From: Mesorhizobium tamadayense
Lineage (GTDB): Bacteria > Pseudomonadota > Alphaproteobacteria > Rhizobiales > Rhizobiaceae
DNA length: 64,000 nucleotides
Assembly (NCBI RefSeq): GCF_003863365.1
Contig: NZ_RQXT01000026.1
Location: 26,855-90,854, forward strand
Direction of reading: 5' to 3'
Shown here: piece by piece, positions 1-8,339 of the stretch
Layout: the number at the start of each line of letters is the position of its first letter
How positions within the stretch are numbered: position 1 is the first letter of the stretch
Position numbers and translations under genes: made by a program
Notes under the pieces: model-generated
What the model was told of the DNA's origin: nothing
Database searches by the model: none
Seen by the model: the letters and a program-made list of their open reading frames with translations, nothing else

Positions 1-2
1 TG

Positions 3-1088
3 GCGGAACTGACGCATCGCTGCCCGCTGCAATGCCCCTACTGCTCCAACCCGCTCGAATTGCTGAAGGCCAATCGCGAGCTCGACACACAGACCTGGCT
101 CGATCTGTTCTCGCAGGCCACCGATCTCGGCGTCCTGCAGGTGCATCTGTCCGGCGGCGAGCCGACGCTGCGCCGCGACCTCGAGCAATTGATCGCCGGG
201 CTTTCGGCGCGCGGTGTCTACACCAACCTGATCACCGCCGGCATCGGCATTGCCGAAGGCCGCATCGAAGCCTTTGCCGACGCCGGTCTCGACCACCTGC
301 AGCTGAGCTTTCAGGGTGCCCGTCCGGCGACCACCGACCGTATCGGCAACCACCGCGGCAGCCATGAAAAGAAGCTGGAGACGGCACGCCGCGCCCGCGC
401 GGCCGGACTGCCGCTCACCATCAACGCGCCGATCCATCGTCACAACATCGAGGAGGTGCCGGAATTCATCGATATGGCCGTTTCGCTGGGCGCCGAGCGG
501 CTCGAGATCGCCAACGTGCAGTACGCCGGCTGGGCGCTGGCCAATCGCAATGCGCTGATGCCCGAACGCGCCGCGATCGACCGGCAGGCGGACATCGTCG
601 CGGCGGCGCGCGAAAGGCTCACCGGCATTATGAACATCGATTTCGTTCCGCCGGATTACTTTGCCATCTATCCCAAGCCGTGCATGGGCGGCTGGGCGCG
701 CGACGCCTTCATGGTGACGCCCGACGGTACCGTGTTGCCGTGCCACGCCGCGCAGACGATTCCTTCGCTCCGCTTCGAACGCTTCGCAGAGCGCTCGCTC
801 GCCGATATCTGGACCGATTCACCGGCATTCAATGCCTTCCGCGGTACCGAATGGATGCAGGAGCCTTGCCGAAGCTGTGAGCGGCGCGAGATCGATTGGG
901 GCGGCTGCAGATGTCAGGCGATGGCGATCGCCGGCGATGCCGCTGCAACGGATCCGGTCTGCATCAAGTCGCCGATCCACGCACGCATGGCCCTGCTCAT
1001 CGACGAAACCCGGCGCGCCGCGGCGGATATTTCGGCGGACGAAGCCTTCATCTATCGTCGGATAGGCGCTGTGACGGAGCTCGCCTGA
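3..1088 (+). CDS. pqqE: PQQ biosynthesis radical SAM protein PqqE (5' end outside window)
   Basis: PqqE is a radical SAM enzyme that crosslinks the Glu and Tyr side chains of the PqqA precursor peptide, the first committed step towards the cofactor pyrroloquinoline quinone, working with the chaperone PqqD. The open frame runs in from the left edge, so the start is missing. The first visible residues include the radical SAM cluster motif CPLQCPYC (CxxxCxxC), followed by the SGGEP segment. The C-terminal SPASM-type cysteine region is visible (PCHAAQ, CRSCERR, CRCQAM, PVCIKSP). From the first in-frame codon the visible part is about 361 residues, close to the usual 370-390. The rest of a pqq operon would lie outside the window to the left. 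Nothing suggests a link to the adjacent minus-strand transporter. Confidence 0.93.
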   Translation, partial: AELTHRCPLQCPYCSNPLELLKANRELDTQTWLDLFSQATDLGVLQVHLSGGEPTLRRDLEQLIAGLSARGVYTNLITAGIGIAEGRIEAFADAGLDHLQLSFQGARPATTDRIGNHRGSHEKKLETARRARAAGLPLTINAPIHRHNIEEVPEFIDMAVSLGAERLEIANVQYAGWALANRNALMPERAAIDRQADIVAAARERLTGIMNIDFVPPDYFAIYPKPCMGGWARDAFMVTPDGTVLPCHAAQTIPSLRFERFAERSLADIWTDSPAFNAFRGTEWMQEPCRSCERREIDWGGCRCQAMAIAGDAAATDPVCIKSPIHARMALLIDETRRAAADISADEAFIYRRIGAVTELA

Positions 1089-1148
1089 CCGTTCATAGCT
1101 GAATTTCGGCGCGGTGGGATTTGCGCGATTGCTGTTGTCGTTGCCCGC

Positions 1149-1940
1149 CTAAGCCATTTCGGGGCGCCTGGAGGCCTCGCGTATGGCCTTGTGGACATTG
1201 CGCTGCAGGTCCATGAAGGCGGCGCTTTCCATGACCTCTTCGCGGCGCGGGCGCTCGATATCGACGTTGAAGGTCCGCATGATGCGCCCTGGCCCGATGC
1301 CCATGACGGCGATGCGGTCCGACAGATAGACGGCCTCTTCCACGTCATGGGTGACAAAGAGCACGGTGAGCCTGTGCTCCTCCCAGATCTGGGTCAAGAG
1401 TTCCTGCATCTGATGCCTGGTCAGGGCATCGAGCGCACCGAAGGGTTCGTCCATCAGCAGCATCTTGGGGCGGTAGGAAAGCGCGCGCGCTATGGCGACA
1501 CGCTGCTTCATGCCGCCCGAAAGCTCGGATGGATAGAGATTGGCCGAATGCGGGAGCTTGACCAGGTCGAGATGCTCAAGCGCGATCCTGCGGCAGGTCG
1601 AGCGATCATGACCGGCGGCCTTGAGCGCGAACTCGATGTTCTGCTGCGCCGTCAGCCAGGGCAGCAGCGTGTAGGACTGGAAGACGACGCCGCGGTCTAG
1701 GCCCGGCTTCAGGATCGGCGCGCCGTCGATGGCAAGATCGCCGGCGTCGAAATCCTGCAACCCGGCCACGATCGACAAGAGCGTGCTCTTGCCGCAGCCC
1801 GACGTGCCCACCAGCGAGACGAACTCGTTGTCGGCGAGATCGAGATTGATATCCCGCAGCACTTCGGTGCGCCGGGCTCCGGTACCGAAGCTCTTGTGGA
1901 GACCTGCGATCCGCAGCTTGGGGAAACTCATCGGCCGCAC
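1149..1940 (-). CDS. Sulfonate/taurine-type ABC transporter ATP-binding protein
   Basis: Cytoplasmic ATPase of a nitrate/sulfonate/taurine-class importer (SsuB/TauB family), 263 aa, the usual length. Walker A GTSGCGKS is at residues 45-52, the signature LSGGMKQR is near residue 139, Walker B LLMDEP follows, and the switch histidine lies in FVTHDVEEA. The start codon is one base after the permease stop, so the three transporter genes form one minus-strand operon (binding protein, permease, ATPase). The substrate cannot be read from this subunit. The adjoining DHPS-type dehydrogenases suggest an organosulfonate, probably 2,3-dihydroxypropane-1-sulfonate; this is an inference from context. Confidence 0.93.
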   Translation of the reverse strand: MRPMSFPKLRIAGLHKSFGTGARRTEVLRDINLDLADNEFVSLVGTSGCGKSTLLSIVAGLQDFDAGDLAIDGAPILKPGLDRGVVFQSYTLLPWLTAQQNIEFALKAAGHDRSTCRRIALEHLDLVKLPHSANLYPSELSGGMKQRVAIARALSYRPKMLLMDEPFGALDALTRHQMQELLTQIWEEHRLTVLFVTHDVEEAVYLSDRIAVMGIGPGRIMRTFNVDIERPRREEVMESAAFMDLQRNVHKAIREASRRPEMA

Positions 1941-1941
1941 C

Positions 1942-2820
1942 TCATTGCGCGTGGCCTTCCTGCCGGAACAGCACTTTCCCCAACGCCTTCATGACTTGGT
2001 CGGTGATGAGGCCGAGCACGCCGAGCAACAGGATGTAGCCGATGATGGTGTTGGTCTGGAAATAGCGCTGCGACACGGTGATGCGATAGCCGAGACCAGA
2101 CGTCGCCGCGACGAGCTCGGCCAGCACGAGCCAGGTCCACGCCCAGCCCAGGCTGATGCGCAGCGTATCCCAGATGCCGGGTAAGGCGCTGGGTACCACG
2201 ATGCGCGTCAGTATCTTGCGATCCGGCAGGCCGAGCGTCCTGCCGAGGCCGACGAAGTCCGCGGGAACCCGTTTGACATTGTCCATGATCATCAGCACCT
2301 GCTGGAAGAAAGTGCCGATGAAGATGATCAGGAATTTTTGGGCGTCGCTGGTCCCCGACCACAGGATAGAAAGGGGCACGAAGGCGACCACGGGCATGTA
2401 GCGGATGAAATCCACGAGTGGCTCGATCGCCGCTTCCCAAGCCCTGAAGCTGCCGATCAGCACGCCAATCGGGATGGCCAGCGCCGAGGCGATCAGAAAG
2501 CCGATCGAAATACGATATATCGAGGCCTTGAGGTCCAGCAGCAACGTGCCGTCGGCCCAGAGCTTGCCGAGCTGTGTCGCCACGCTCGCGGGTGACGGCA
2601 GGAAAATGGGCTTCACCAATTCAAGGCCCGTCGCCACCCACCAGGCGAGGCCGAGGCAGGCAAAGACGGCCACGGCGATCATCAGGAAGCGGGAGCGCGC
2701 GATGGGCGCGCCGATCCCGGAGGACCGGCGGCGTCGCGTCGCCTGTTTGGCAACCGGCCCCGTTGCCGGGCCGGACGGGCTCGCCTTGATGGCAGGCTCG
2801 TCTGGCATCTCAGCTACCAC
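1942..2820 (-). CDS. Sulfonate/taurine-type ABC transporter permease
   Basis: Inner-membrane permease of the SsuC/TauC type, 292 aa. After a basic, proline- and alanine-rich N-terminal tail of about 45 residues comes the first hydrophobic segment (FLMIAVAVFACLGLAWWVAT) and about five more. The cytoplasmic EAA-type loop is recognisable around the GLGRTLGLPDRKILTRIVVP stretch, which docks the ATPase. It lies eight bases after the binding-protein gene and one base before the ATPase gene. The extended N-terminus is slightly unusual, and a shorter start cannot be excluded. Confidence 0.92.
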   Translation of the reverse strand: MVAEMPDEPAIKASPSGPATGPVAKQATRRRRSSGIGAPIARSRFLMIAVAVFACLGLAWWVATGLELVKPIFLPSPASVATQLGKLWADGTLLLDLKASIYRISIGFLIASALAIPIGVLIGSFRAWEAAIEPLVDFIRYMPVVAFVPLSILWSGTSDAQKFLIIFIGTFFQQVLMIMDNVKRVPADFVGLGRTLGLPDRKILTRIVVPSALPGIWDTLRISLGWAWTWLVLAELVAATSGLGYRITVSQRYFQTNTIIGYILLLGVLGLITDQVMKALGKVLFRQEGHAQ

Positions 2821-2828
2821 GACCCGGC

Positions 2829-3833
2829 CTACTGCGCGGCCTTGACGAACGCCGGATCGATCATCTGCTCCGGCGTCACATCGGCCTGGAGCAACCCGGC
2901 ATTCTTGGCCGCGGCCTCGACATCGGCGAATGTCTTGGTGGAAAATTCGCCGGTGAGAGCGTCCTTGTTTTCGGCTAGTGAGAAGTAGCGCACGCCGTCG
3001 AAGGCGGTGTTGAGGTCCTCGACGCTCGAACCGACCGCCTTGGAAATGATGGCGCGGCCGTCGGGCGTGTCGGCCTTGTAGGCCTTGAGCGCCGCGTCCC
3101 AGGCCTTGATCATGGCAAGCACCTGGCCGGGACGTGACTTGATCACCTCATCGCGCACCACGAATACGTCGCTGATCAGGCCCGGATCCTCGCCCGCGGT
3201 GAAGAGGAGCTTGACGTCCTTGTTCTGCGCCCTGGCCGCGGTGAGGTAGGGTTCATAGGTGACCGCGACCGGAACCTGGCCCGCGATCAGCGCGCTGCCG
3301 GCATCCGCCGCCGGCATCGGCACCGGCTGCACATCGGCGATCGACATGCCGTTCTTGGCCAGCGCATATTTGAGCAGGATGTCGCTGGTCGTGCCTTCCT
3401 CGAAGGCGACCTGCTTGCCCTTGAGGTCGGCGATCGAGGCGATGTCCTTGCCGGCGATCATGGCGTCGGCCGTCATGCTGACGTCGAGCAGAAGCACGAT
3501 CTTGACCGGCAGGCCGGCCGCAACCATGCCCATCGCGGTGTGGGTGGCGATGTTCGCCGCGTCGAGCTGGCCGCTCGCCAAGGCAGCGTTGATGTCCTTG
3601 TCCTCGGCGAAGTTCACGATCTGGACGTCCGACAGACCGCTTGCCTTGAACAGGCCCTTGGCTTCGGCGATGTGCCATTGGCCATAGCCGAGCCACGGCT
3701 CTATGCCGATCTTGAACGATCCTGCTTCAGGCGTCGCGGGAATGGCCGCATCGGCAGCGTAGGCCGCCGGGGCGAACCCGATCGCCGCAGCCAAAGCGAG
3801 TGCACGAAATTGTCCTCTAAGGTTACGCATCAT
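2829..3833 (-). CDS. Periplasmic substrate-binding protein, sulfonate/nitrate/taurine class
   Basis: Periplasmic solute-binding protein (SsuA/TauA/ThiY-like fold), 334 aa. An N-terminal signal peptide is visible: basic start MMRNLRGQ, hydrophobic core ALALAAAIGFAPA, and cleavage after AYAADA. The family motif around IGIEPWLGYGQWHIAEAKGL, where the class usually has GY.P...A...GLF, follows. It is the first gene of the importer operon. The 223-bp leader before it holds one of three copies of the operator-like motif proposed for the neighbouring GntR regulator. The probable ligand is DHPS or a related C3 sulfonate, inferred only from neighbours. Confidence 0.92.
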   Translation of the reverse strand: MMRNLRGQFRALALAAAIGFAPAAYAADAAIPATPEAGSFKIGIEPWLGYGQWHIAEAKGLFKASGLSDVQIVNFAEDKDINAALASGQLDAANIATHTAMGMVAAGLPVKIVLLLDVSMTADAMIAGKDIASIADLKGKQVAFEEGTTSDILLKYALAKNGMSIADVQPVPMPAADAGSALIAGQVPVAVTYEPYLTAARAQNKDVKLLFTAGEDPGLISDVFVVRDEVIKSRPGQVLAMIKAWDAALKAYKADTPDGRAIISKAVGSSVEDLNTAFDGVRYFSLAENKDALTGEFSTKTFADVEAAAKNAGLLQADVTPEQMIDPAFVKAAQ

Positions 3834-4001
3834 CTTTGTTCCCCTTGATGATCAGGCCGCTTTTTGAACCAAGCGTCCGGCCCTGGTGAGAAATGCGGCT
3901 TCCGCTCTTGCGGCACTCATGCCTCGGCATTTTACCTGCCACTTCAATGCGAATGCACGGATATTCAACGTCAGCGACAATGGATGTCAAGGCTAAAATA
4001 C

Positions 4002-4018
4002 ATACATGCATATACAAG
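4002..4018 (-). promoter_or_regulatory. Putative GntR operator copy 1 (before importer genes)
   Basis: The plus strand reads ATACATGCATATACAAG at 4002-4018, about 170 bp upstream of the binding-protein start. It differs by two bases from the copy before the SDR gene and shares the core TACATGYATATAC with the copy before hpsN (read on the minus strand). The AT-rich alternating TATAC/GTATA make-up suits HutC-type GntR regulators, and one is encoded next to it. Confidence 0.5.
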
Positions 4019-4056
4019 TTGCGCAGATGCTTCGATCCGGGTCCGCTTAGTCGCCA

Positions 4057-4788
4057 TCACGGGCTTTTAGAAGGGGAATAGCGGCTGCCCAGCGAATACC
4101 GGCTTCCGACATAGGTCAGCTTGCTGATGGTGGCGACGATCGCGCCCGTCCAGGTCCGGCGGTGCAGAAGCAGGCAGCAGCTGCCGACATCGACGGCCAG
4201 GTGCCGCGCCGTCTCGGCATCGGCCGGGATGGCGGAGATGATATGCTCGACCTCGGTCACCGGCGTCTTCTGCATGAGGTAGTCATAGGTCGCCGTCTTC
4301 GAGAAGTCCTGCTTGTCGTAGTCGGGTATCAGGCTTGGATTGACGAAACGCTCCTCCAGTTGCACGGGCAGGTCGTTCTCGAAGTTGACGACGACGGAAT
4401 GATAGACCGAAGTGCGTTTTGTGAACTCGAAGGACAGCGCCAGCTCCTTTGTCGGCATGATCTTTTCAAGGACGATGACCTCGGAGCGGTGCCTGTTGCC
4501 CCGCGCGACAATCTCGGCCGCGATGTTGTTGATCTCGATCAGGGTCGATTGCGGCCGGGGCGGCGCGATAAAAGTCCCCACACCCTGAAGCCGGATCAGA
4601 AACCCGGCCGAGGTCAGCTCCCGCAAGGCGCGGTGAACCGTCATCCTTGACACGCCGAGAGTTGCCACGAACTCGTTTTCGGACGGCAGCTTGCGATCCT
4701 TGCTCCACTTGCCCGTTCCGATGTTGGTCAGGATGTAGTCCTTGACCTTCTCGTAAAGAGGGCTGGCCGTATCGGGCAAAGCGATCAT
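4057..4788 (-). CDS. GntR family transcriptional regulator with UTRA domain
   Basis: HutC-subfamily GntR regulator of 243 aa: winged helix-turn-helix at residues about 10-75 (PLYEKVKDYIL, LPSENEFVATLGVSRMTVHR) and a UTRA ligand-binding domain after it. An ATG at 4824 is in frame, but the ATG at 4788 is preferred because GGGAGAGGA precedes it at good spacing and the family's conserved region begins immediately after. It directly follows the HpsP-like gene and precedes the importer genes, so it is the natural local regulator. Three similar operator-like sequences (4002, 7281, 8181) precede the importer, hpsN-like and SDR genes. The likely effector is DHPS or a pathway intermediate. The far C-terminus has a duplicated SRYSLGSRYSPS stretch. 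Confidence 0.88.
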   Translation of the reverse strand: MIALPDTASPLYEKVKDYILTNIGTGKWSKDRKLPSENEFVATLGVSRMTVHRALRELTSAGFLIRLQGVGTFIAPPRPQSTLIEINNIAAEIVARGNRHRSEVIVLEKIMPTKELALSFEFTKRTSVYHSVVVNFENDLPVQLEERFVNPSLIPDYDKQDFSKTATYDYLMQKTPVTEVEHIISAIPADAETARHLAVDVGSCCLLLHRRTWTGAIVATISKLTYVGSRYSLGSRYSPSKSP

Positions 4789-4810
4789 TTTCAAAGTCCT
4801 CTCCCGGCTG

Positions 4811-5839
4811 CTATCGGAAATCACCGGCAGGTTGCCGCATCCGGATGATTGTTTTCAAGCCGTCGCCCTGCCCCGCCAACAGGCGCTCATAGGCCGCGGG
4901 AATGTCGTCCAGGCCGATCTCGCGGTCGATCAGGCTGATCAGCGGCTCGCTCAGGTCGCCCAGCATCCGGATGGCGTCGGGAAGCTCGTCGGCGAAGGCA
5001 TGGCATCCCAGCAACGCGATCTCGCGCTCGACCAGCACGTTGGGGTCGATGTCGAGGCGGCCATGGAAAATGCCGACCATCGCGACGGTGCCGCCTGGGC
5101 CCAGGACATCCAGCAACTGGTTCAGCGCGGCAATGCTGCCGGTCGCTTCGACGGCCGCGAGCAAAGGGGCATCGACAGTTGCGGCGGCGATGGCGTCGCG
5201 GCTGAGATCGACGATCGTGGCGCCGGTCACCCGCGCCACGCGGGCGCAGCGGCGCTCGTTGCGGTCAGCAACAAGCACCGTGCCCGGAAACGTTCGCGAC
5301 AAGAGCAAAGCGGCGAGGCCGCCGATGGTGCCGCAGCCCACCACAAGAACCGAACCCGCCGTCTGCGGCAGGCGCCGCACGGCATGCAGCGCCACGGCCA
5401 GCGGCTCGGCCATGGCCGCCACCCTTTCGTCGAGCGCGGCGTCGACGACATGCAGCAGGCGCGCCGGCAGGCTCGTCTGTTCGGCAAACCCGCCGTCGCA
5501 TACTTCGCCGACGAAGCCCAGCGAGACGCAGAGATGCCGCTTGCCCGCGTGGCATTGCGCGCATTCTCCGCACCAGAAACGGGAATCGGCGACCACCCGA
5601 TCGCCCACGGCGACGGTGTCGACCCCCTCGCCGATGGCGATCACCGTGCCGGTCAGCTCATGGCCGGCCGTCGAAGGCGAGCGGCTTATCCATTGGCCGG
5701 TACGGAAATTATGGAGATCAGAACCGCATATGCCCGCGGCGTCGACCCTGAGCTTGACCCAGCCAGCGTCGGGAGCGCCGGGCGTGACGATATCCTCGAT
5801 GCGCAGGTCACCGGGTCCATGGAGTCGTGCGGCTTTCAT
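4811..5839 (-). CDS. hpsP: Zinc-dependent alcohol dehydrogenase, HpsP-like
   Basis: Medium-chain Zn/NAD(P)-dependent dehydrogenase, 342 aa. The catalytic zinc ligands are in GICGSDLHN and GHELTG, the structural zinc cysteines in CGECAQCHAGKRHLC, and a Rossmann glycine pattern in VVGCGTIGGLAALL. The start at 5839 (MKAARLHGPG) is chosen because GGAAAG precedes it and the MDR fold begins there; upstream in-frame ATGs would overlap the hpsN-like gene. In known DHPS degradation, HpsO and HpsP are 2-dehydrogenases that interconvert the two DHPS enantiomers so that HpsN can use the R form. The neighbours HisD-like HpsN and an SDR match that trio. The symbol rests on synteny plus family, not on measured identity. 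Confidence 0.8.
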   Translation of the reverse strand: MKAARLHGPGDLRIEDIVTPGAPDAGWVKLRVDAAGICGSDLHNFRTGQWISRSPSTAGHELTGTVIAIGEGVDTVAVGDRVVADSRFWCGECAQCHAGKRHLCVSLGFVGEVCDGGFAEQTSLPARLLHVVDAALDERVAAMAEPLAVALHAVRRLPQTAGSVLVVGCGTIGGLAALLLSRTFPGTVLVADRNERRCARVARVTGATIVDLSRDAIAAATVDAPLLAAVEATGSIAALNQLLDVLGPGGTVAMVGIFHGRLDIDPNVLVEREIALLGCHAFADELPDAIRMLGDLSEPLISLIDREIGLDDIPAAYERLLAGQGDGLKTIIRMRQPAGDFR

Positions 5840-5852
5840 TGCGACTTTCCGT

Positions 5853-7175
5853 TCACGCGCCGAGATAGCGATCGCGGATTTCGGAAACCGCGTTCTCATG
5901 CGAGCTAAACCCCTCGTAACGGGCGAGCCTGCGGGCATGCCGGGCAAGTTCCGGATAGGCCGCTGACGTCACGTAGCCGACCGACGAGCGCTTGAGGAAA
6001 TCCGTCACCGAAAGCGGTCCGTAGGTGCGCGCCCACCGGCTGGTCGGCAGCACCGCATTAGGCCCGAGGACGAAGTTGGCAAGCGTCACCGGCGTATGCG
6101 GGCCCATGAGGATCTCGGCCGCCTCGGTGATGTGTCCAAGATGCGCGAACGGCTCCCTGGACAGGATCTCGAGATGCTCAGGCGCATAGTCGTTGATGAA
6201 GCGGTAGCTGTCTTCGAGCGAGGCGGTCAGCACGATGCCGCCGCGCTTTCCGGTCAGCACCGCGCGCGAGAATTCGACGCGCTGCTCGGTCATGCGGGAC
6301 CAGTGCTCGGGGAGCGCGGCCAGGGCTGCGTTGGCGACCTCGCGGCTGTGCGTCACGAGATAGGCCGAGGAATCCGGCCCGTGCTCGGCTTCGATCAACA
6401 GGTCGAGGGCGGCAAGGCCACCGTCGACGCTGCCGTCGGCAAAGATGATCGCTTCCGACGGGCCGGCCGGAAGACCCGTGTCGATGACCGAGGACAACAG
6501 GTTCTTTGCCGCAACCACCCATGGGCTGCCGGGGCCGACGATCTTGACGGCAGGCTTCACCGTCTCGGTGCCGTAAGCGACGGCGGCGACTGCATGGGCG
6601 CCGCCGCATTTGTACACGATCTCGACACCGGCGAGACGGGCGGCGACCAAGGTCGCGGCGTCGACGGAACCGTCCGAAGTCGGCGGCGTCACGATCGCGA
6701 TCTGCGGCACGCCGGCGATCACAACCGGAACTGAGGTCATCATCGTTACCGACGGGAACGCGCCTTTGCCGCGAGGGACGTAAAGCGCGACGGAAGCGAT
6801 CGGCGTGTACCTGTCGCCAGCATAGGCGCCGGGGCGGACTTCCTTGAGCCACATCGTCTCCGGACGCTGCTCCTCATGGAAATTCCTGATGTTCTCAATG
6901 CCGAAGCGGATGCTCTCGACGACATCCTTCTCGACCTTGTCGAATGCCGCATTGAACTCCGCTTCCGAAACCTTCAGGTTGCCGTCGGCCACATTGGCCT
7001 TGTCCAACTCTCTTGCGAACCGCAGCAAGGCCGCGTCGCCTTCGTTCCTGACGGCCTCGATGATCGGACGCACCTTTTCGATGAAGACCGACAAATCGCC
7101 TTCGGCGCGCTTCAGGAGGCTCGCCCGCTGATCGGCGCCGAGGGATGACAGGTCATGGAAGCTGATGTCGGACAT
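5853..7175 (-). CDS. hpsN: Sulfopropanediol 3-dehydrogenase, HpsN-like (histidinol dehydrogenase family)
   Basis: Histidinol-dehydrogenase-family protein of 440 aa, close to HisD length. It shares LPAGPSEAIIFAD, the E-H pair in NDYAPEHLEI, and the C-terminal SSHENAV histidine. The HisD zinc ligand Gln (QAEHGPDS in E. coli) is Glu here (EAEHGPDS), and the ligand Asp in AGDYASG aligns with Asn (LANFVLG). These changes argue against histidine biosynthesis and fit the HpsN branch, which oxidises R-DHPS to R-sulfolactate with two NAD+. The gene is flanked by HpsP- and HpsO-like dehydrogenases and a sulfonate-type importer. An operator-like motif lies about 105 bp upstream. The start has a purine-rich AAAAGGAGC site before it. 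No sulfolactate lyase or sulfoacetaldehyde gene is in the window, so the final sulfite-releasing step must be encoded elsewhere. Confidence 0.85.
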   Translation of the reverse strand: MSDISFHDLSSLGADQRASLLKRAEGDLSVFIEKVRPIIEAVRNEGDAALLRFARELDKANVADGNLKVSEAEFNAAFDKVEKDVVESIRFGIENIRNFHEEQRPETMWLKEVRPGAYAGDRYTPIASVALYVPRGKGAFPSVTMMTSVPVVIAGVPQIAIVTPPTSDGSVDAATLVAARLAGVEIVYKCGGAHAVAAVAYGTETVKPAVKIVGPGSPWVVAAKNLLSSVIDTGLPAGPSEAIIFADGSVDGGLAALDLLIEAEHGPDSSAYLVTHSREVANAALAALPEHWSRMTEQRVEFSRAVLTGKRGGIVLTASLEDSYRFINDYAPEHLEILSREPFAHLGHITEAAEILMGPHTPVTLANFVLGPNAVLPTSRWARTYGPLSVTDFLKRSSVGYVTSAAYPELARHARRLARYEGFSSHENAVSEIRDRYLGA

Positions 7176-7280
7176 GGCTGCTCCTTTTAGAAGGCAATGA
7201 TGATTGGCGCTGATCGGTCACACTTCCGCAAGACGTTGAGACCGGCAATTAGATCCGCGCGGGATTGCAGCTGACAAAAG

Positions 7281-7298
7281 TATATACATGTACGTATA
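7281..7298 (-). promoter_or_regulatory. Putative GntR operator copy 2 (before hpsN-like gene)
   Basis: The plus strand reads TATATACATGTACGTATA. It contains the inverted pair TATAC (7283-7287) and GTATA (7294-7298) with six bases between, and a TACATGTA palindrome. Read on the minus strand it contains GTACATGTATATAC, matching the core of copies 1 and 3. It lies about 105 bp before the hpsN-like start. Confidence 0.5.
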
Positions 7299-7343
7299 AC
7301 GATCGCCAGCATTTTTGTAGCCTCACCCCGCCGGCGCCTCGCC

Positions 7344-8117
7344 TCAGATCGAGGCGAGAAAGCCCCCGTCCACCGGGATGGATTGGCCGGTAATGTAGGC
7401 CGAGGCATCCGAGGCAAGGAAAACCGCAATCCCATGCAGGTCCGAGAGGTCGCCGAAGCGGTGCTGCGGGATCTTGGCGAGCATCGATTGCTGCCATGCC
7501 TCATTGGAGTAGAACACCTCGGTCATTGCCGTCCTGAAATAGCCGGGGGCGATGGCGTTGACCCTGATCCCGAGATCCGCCCACTCTGCCGCCAGCGCCC
7601 GCGTCATGCCGAGCAGGCCCGACTTCGACGAGCCGTAGGGCACCGCCGTGGGGATTCCGACTTCGGAGGTCAGCGAGCAAAGGTTGATGATGGCGCCCGG
7701 ACGACCGGCGTCCCGCATGTACCGCGCGGCGGCCTGGGCGCAGAAGAACGCGCCCTTGAGATTGGTATCGACGATCCTGTCCCAGAGCGCTTCATCGACG
7801 TCGAGCGAGGGGCGGACTTCTTCCGTGCCGGCATTGTTGACCAGAATATCGAGGCCGCCGAGCAGGCCGGCCGCTTCGGCCGTCGCCTCGCCGCACCGCC
7901 CGGCATCGGTCACGTCCAGGGCGATGGCGTGCGCGACGCCGCCGGCGGCGCGGATGGCTGCCGTCGTCTCCCCGAGCGAGGTGGGGTTGCGCGCCGTGAC
8001 CGCGACATCGGCGCCGGCGGCGCTTAGCGCCTCGGCGATGCTGCGCCCGATGCCGCGGCTTGCGCCGGTGACAAGCGCTTTCCTGCCCGACAGGTCGAAG
8101 AGGGAAGCGTTGCGCAT
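7344..8117 (-). CDS. hpsO: Short-chain dehydrogenase/reductase, HpsO-like
   Basis: Classical SDR of 257 aa. The NAD(P)-binding TGASRGIG is at residues 17-24, with NNAG in the middle of the chain, the catalytic Ser in the INLCSL segment, and YxxxK as YGSSK. The C-terminal PVDGGFLAS is typical of the family. In the DHPS pathway an SDR (HpsO) oxidises one enantiomer at C2 to the 2-oxo compound and partners a second dehydrogenase (HpsP) for racemisation; both partners are encoded just downstream. The 168-bp gap to the hpsN-like gene has its own operator-like motif, so the SDR and hpsN may be separate transcription units. Substrate specificity cannot be read from the sequence. Confidence 0.78.
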   Translation of the reverse strand: MRNASLFDLSGRKALVTGASRGIGRSIAEALSAAGADVAVTARNPTSLGETTAAIRAAGGVAHAIALDVTDAGRCGEATAEAAGLLGGLDILVNNAGTEEVRPSLDVDEALWDRIVDTNLKGAFFCAQAAARYMRDAGRPGAIINLCSLTSEVGIPTAVPYGSSKSGLLGMTRALAAEWADLGIRVNAIAPGYFRTAMTEVFYSNEAWQQSMLAKIPQHRFGDLSDLHGIAVFLASDASAYITGQSIPVDGGFLASI

Positions 8118-8179
8118 GTGATCCTCCTTGGCAAAGACCGGCTTCGTCGTCGCCCGAGCCTAGCCGATCATCAGTTACC

Positions 8180-8196
8180 TATACAAGCATATACAA
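8180..8196 (-). promoter_or_regulatory. Putative GntR operator copy 3 (before SDR gene)
   Basis: The plus strand reads TATACAAGCATATACAA, a direct repeat of TATACAA at 10-bp spacing (8180-8186 and 8190-8196). ATACAAGCATATACAA differs by one base from ATACATGCATATACAA at 4002. It lies about 65 bp before the SDR start, a position suitable for repression. Confidence 0.5.
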
Positions 8197-8339
8197 ATGA
8201 TTTTCGACCGCGACAGTGATAGCGCGCGCCATGCGAGCGACAACCAACATTCCTCGTATGTTCTCGTATGGCCTGACGAACGTAAAGACGAAAGGAAGGA
8301 ATAGCCCCCTTCACGCGAGCACTGCGATGTCGGTTGACG

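Noticed and set aside
4832..5908. Long plus-strand open frame opposite the HpsP-like gene
   Set aside because: Low-complexity Arg/Gly/Ala-rich product without family features; antisense shadow of a well-supported gene in high-GC DNA. The same applies to frames at 17055-18248 (-), 19014-20525 (-), 41886-42977 (+), 50927-52219 (+) and 60035-61231 (+).
5853..7175. Histidine biosynthesis hisD
   Set aside because: Two metal-ligand positions differ from HisD and the neighbours are other dehydrogenases and a sulfonate-type importer, not his genes.
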